From NCBI GenBank assembly GCA_041650055.1, contig JBAZLV010000027.1:1-30322 (forward strand): a stretch of 30,322 nucleotides of DNA, written 5' to 3'. Both the position numbers and the translations under genes were made by a program. The notes beneath the pieces were generated by a model. That model was not told the origin of the DNA and searched no databases. It worked only from the letters and a program-made list of their open reading frames with translations. This document shows, one piece after another, positions 29,339 to 30,322 of the stretch (within the stretch, counting starts at the first letter, position 1; each line of letters opens with the position of its first letter). Source of the DNA: JBAZLV01 sp041650055. GTDB lineage: Bacteria > Nitrospirota > UBA9217.

Positions 29339-30322
29339 CTATGCTTCCTTCTGGGTTACCCGCACGACTTCTTCTACTGAGGTAATTCCGTGCAGAATTT
29401 TATCCGCGCCGTCCTGGCGGAGGGTTGACATTCCCTTGGACATAGCAAGAGCCTTGATCATGGTTGCATCACTATTTTTCATGATGAGTTGCCGTACTTC
29501 ATCATCAATAATGAGCAGTTCATAAATTGCTGTACGGCCAAGATAGCCGGTGCGGAAACAGGCTTCACACCCTTTGGCCCGATACACCGTTGTCCCTTTG
29601 CCAATTCGTTTGATCTCGAGTTCAGCAACCTCTTCTTCAGAAATCAAATAGGGTTCCTTGCATTCGTTGCACAAGACCCGCACCAGTCTTTGGGCGAGAA
29701 TCGCCATGACTGATGAGGAAATAAGAAACGGCTCGACCTTCATATCGATCAACCGAGTTATTGCTCCTGAAGCATCATTGGTATGGAGCGTTGAAAACAC
29801 CAGATGTCCGGTGAGCGCGGCCTGAATCGCGATTTCAGCTGTTTCCGAATCACGGATTTCTCCAACCAGGATCACATCCGGGTCCTGGCGAAGAACTGAC
29901 CGCAAGCCAGCTGCAAAGGTAAGCTGAATCTTCGGATTTACCTGGATTTGCCCGATGCCTTTCATCTGGTATTCAATCGGGTCTTCGATGGTAATGATGT
30001 TTTTGTCCGGCGAATTGATTTTCGAGAGTGCCGCGTACAATGTTGTCGTTTTTCCGCTGCCCGTAGGTCCGGTCACGAGAATAATGCCGTGTGGCCGTTC
30101 GATCATTTCATTAAAACGGCTCAAAGTCTCGCCTCTGAAACCGATTTGGTCCAGCGGAAGCAATGCGCTTTCCCGGTACAAAAGCCGGAGCACGATCCGT
30201 TCACCGAATGCTGTGGGAACGATTGAGACGCGAATGTCAACATCCTTACCTGCAATCTTGATCCGCATGCCGCCGTCCTGAGGCAGCCGTTTTTCGGCAA
30301 TGTTCAATCCGGACATGATCTT
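29339..30322 (-). CDS. gspE: Type II secretion ATPase E, N-terminal part cut by window end
   Basis: Hexameric ATPase powering pseudopilus assembly. Visible motifs: Walker A GPTGSGKT, Asp box ITIEDPIEY, Walker B LRQDPDVILVGEIRDSETA, and His box TGHLVFSTLHTNDA. A tetracysteine zinc element follows (CNEC, then CEAC). The frame is open to the last base of the window; family members are about 500-570 aa, so roughly 200 residues are missing. The ATG at 30316 is internal, not the start. Confidence 0.97.
   Translation of the reverse strand, partial: KIMSGLNIAEKRLPQDGGMRIKIAGKDVDIRVSIVPTAFGERIVLRLLYRESALLPLDQIGFRGETLSRFNEMIERPHGIILVTGPTGSGKTTTLYAALSKINSPDKNIITIEDPIEYQMKGIGQIQVNPKIQLTFAAGLRSVLRQDPDVILVGEIRDSETAEIAIQAALTGHLVFSTLHTNDASGAITRLIDMKVEPFLISSSVMAILAQRLVRVLCNECKEPYLISEEEVAELEIKRIGKGTTVYRAKGCEACFRTGYLGRTAIYELLIIDDEVRQLIMKNSDATMIKALAMSKGMSTLRQDGADKILHGITSVEEVVRVTQKEA

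Overview
The window looks like a Gram-negative chromosome segment from a deltaproteobacterium-like or Nitrospirota-like lineage. The evidence is a lipoprotein with a lipobox, a complete-looking type II secretion (T2SS) gene run, an MEP-pathway ispD-ispF pair, an MglA-like GTPase, and short intergenic repeats of a kind common in those groups. I cannot place it more precisely from sequence alone.

Left part (1 to about 8,890) is one end of an integrated, phage-like element. A tyrosine integrase (7451-8686, minus) sits beside a minus-strand tRNA-Ala(CGC) (8865-8940), whose 3' end faces the integrase and is the probable attachment site. At the far left are a CI/LexA-type repressor (1308-1937, plus), a divergent 76-aa gene of unknown function, and a lambda-O-type replication initiator (27-863). 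The O-like gene carries six 18-bp dyad repeats, a purine-asymmetric AT-rich tract and an inverted repeat inside its own coding sequence, in the same order as the lambda origin. The repressor promoter places its predicted transcript start at the AUG, and 18-bp operator-like repeats overlap it. The other end of the element lies outside the window.

Between repressor and integrase is an AT-richer cargo block (about 2.0-7.4 kb, all minus strand). It has two tandem SPPY-type DNA methyltransferases and an HNH endonuclease, translationally coupled, which suggests a restriction-modification system. It also has a two-gene unit made of a Panacea/DUF4065-like protein and a protein with PemK/MazF-like features, possibly a toxin-antitoxin pair. 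A perfect 15-bp palindrome touches the -35 box of the methyltransferase promoter.

Middle part (8.9-21.9 kb) is housekeeping. A plus-strand run holds a 36-aa basic peptide, a TPR plus ligand-binding-fold lipoprotein, an M50 protease, trpS, a polyprenyl diphosphate synthase, an AMMECR1 protein and a coiled-coil membrane protein. A minus-strand run holds uvrC with an IMPase-family gene, an MglA-like GTPase with a C-terminal extension, ispD-ispF, a DUF4124 protein and cysE. A plus-strand outer-membrane beta-barrel follows.

Right part (21.9-30.3 kb) is a minus-strand T2SS operon in the order gspE (cut by the window end), F, G, H, I, J, K, L, M, N. A GxxExxY-family gene bounded by imperfect terminal inverted repeats is inserted cleanly between gspL and gspM. 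Short repeats sit at several other junctions and supply the leader-peptide codons of gspI and probably part of those of gspH.

The strongest candidates for something undescribed are the O-gene origin and repressor switch of this element, the Panacea/PemK-like pair, and the repeat-riddled T2SS operon.
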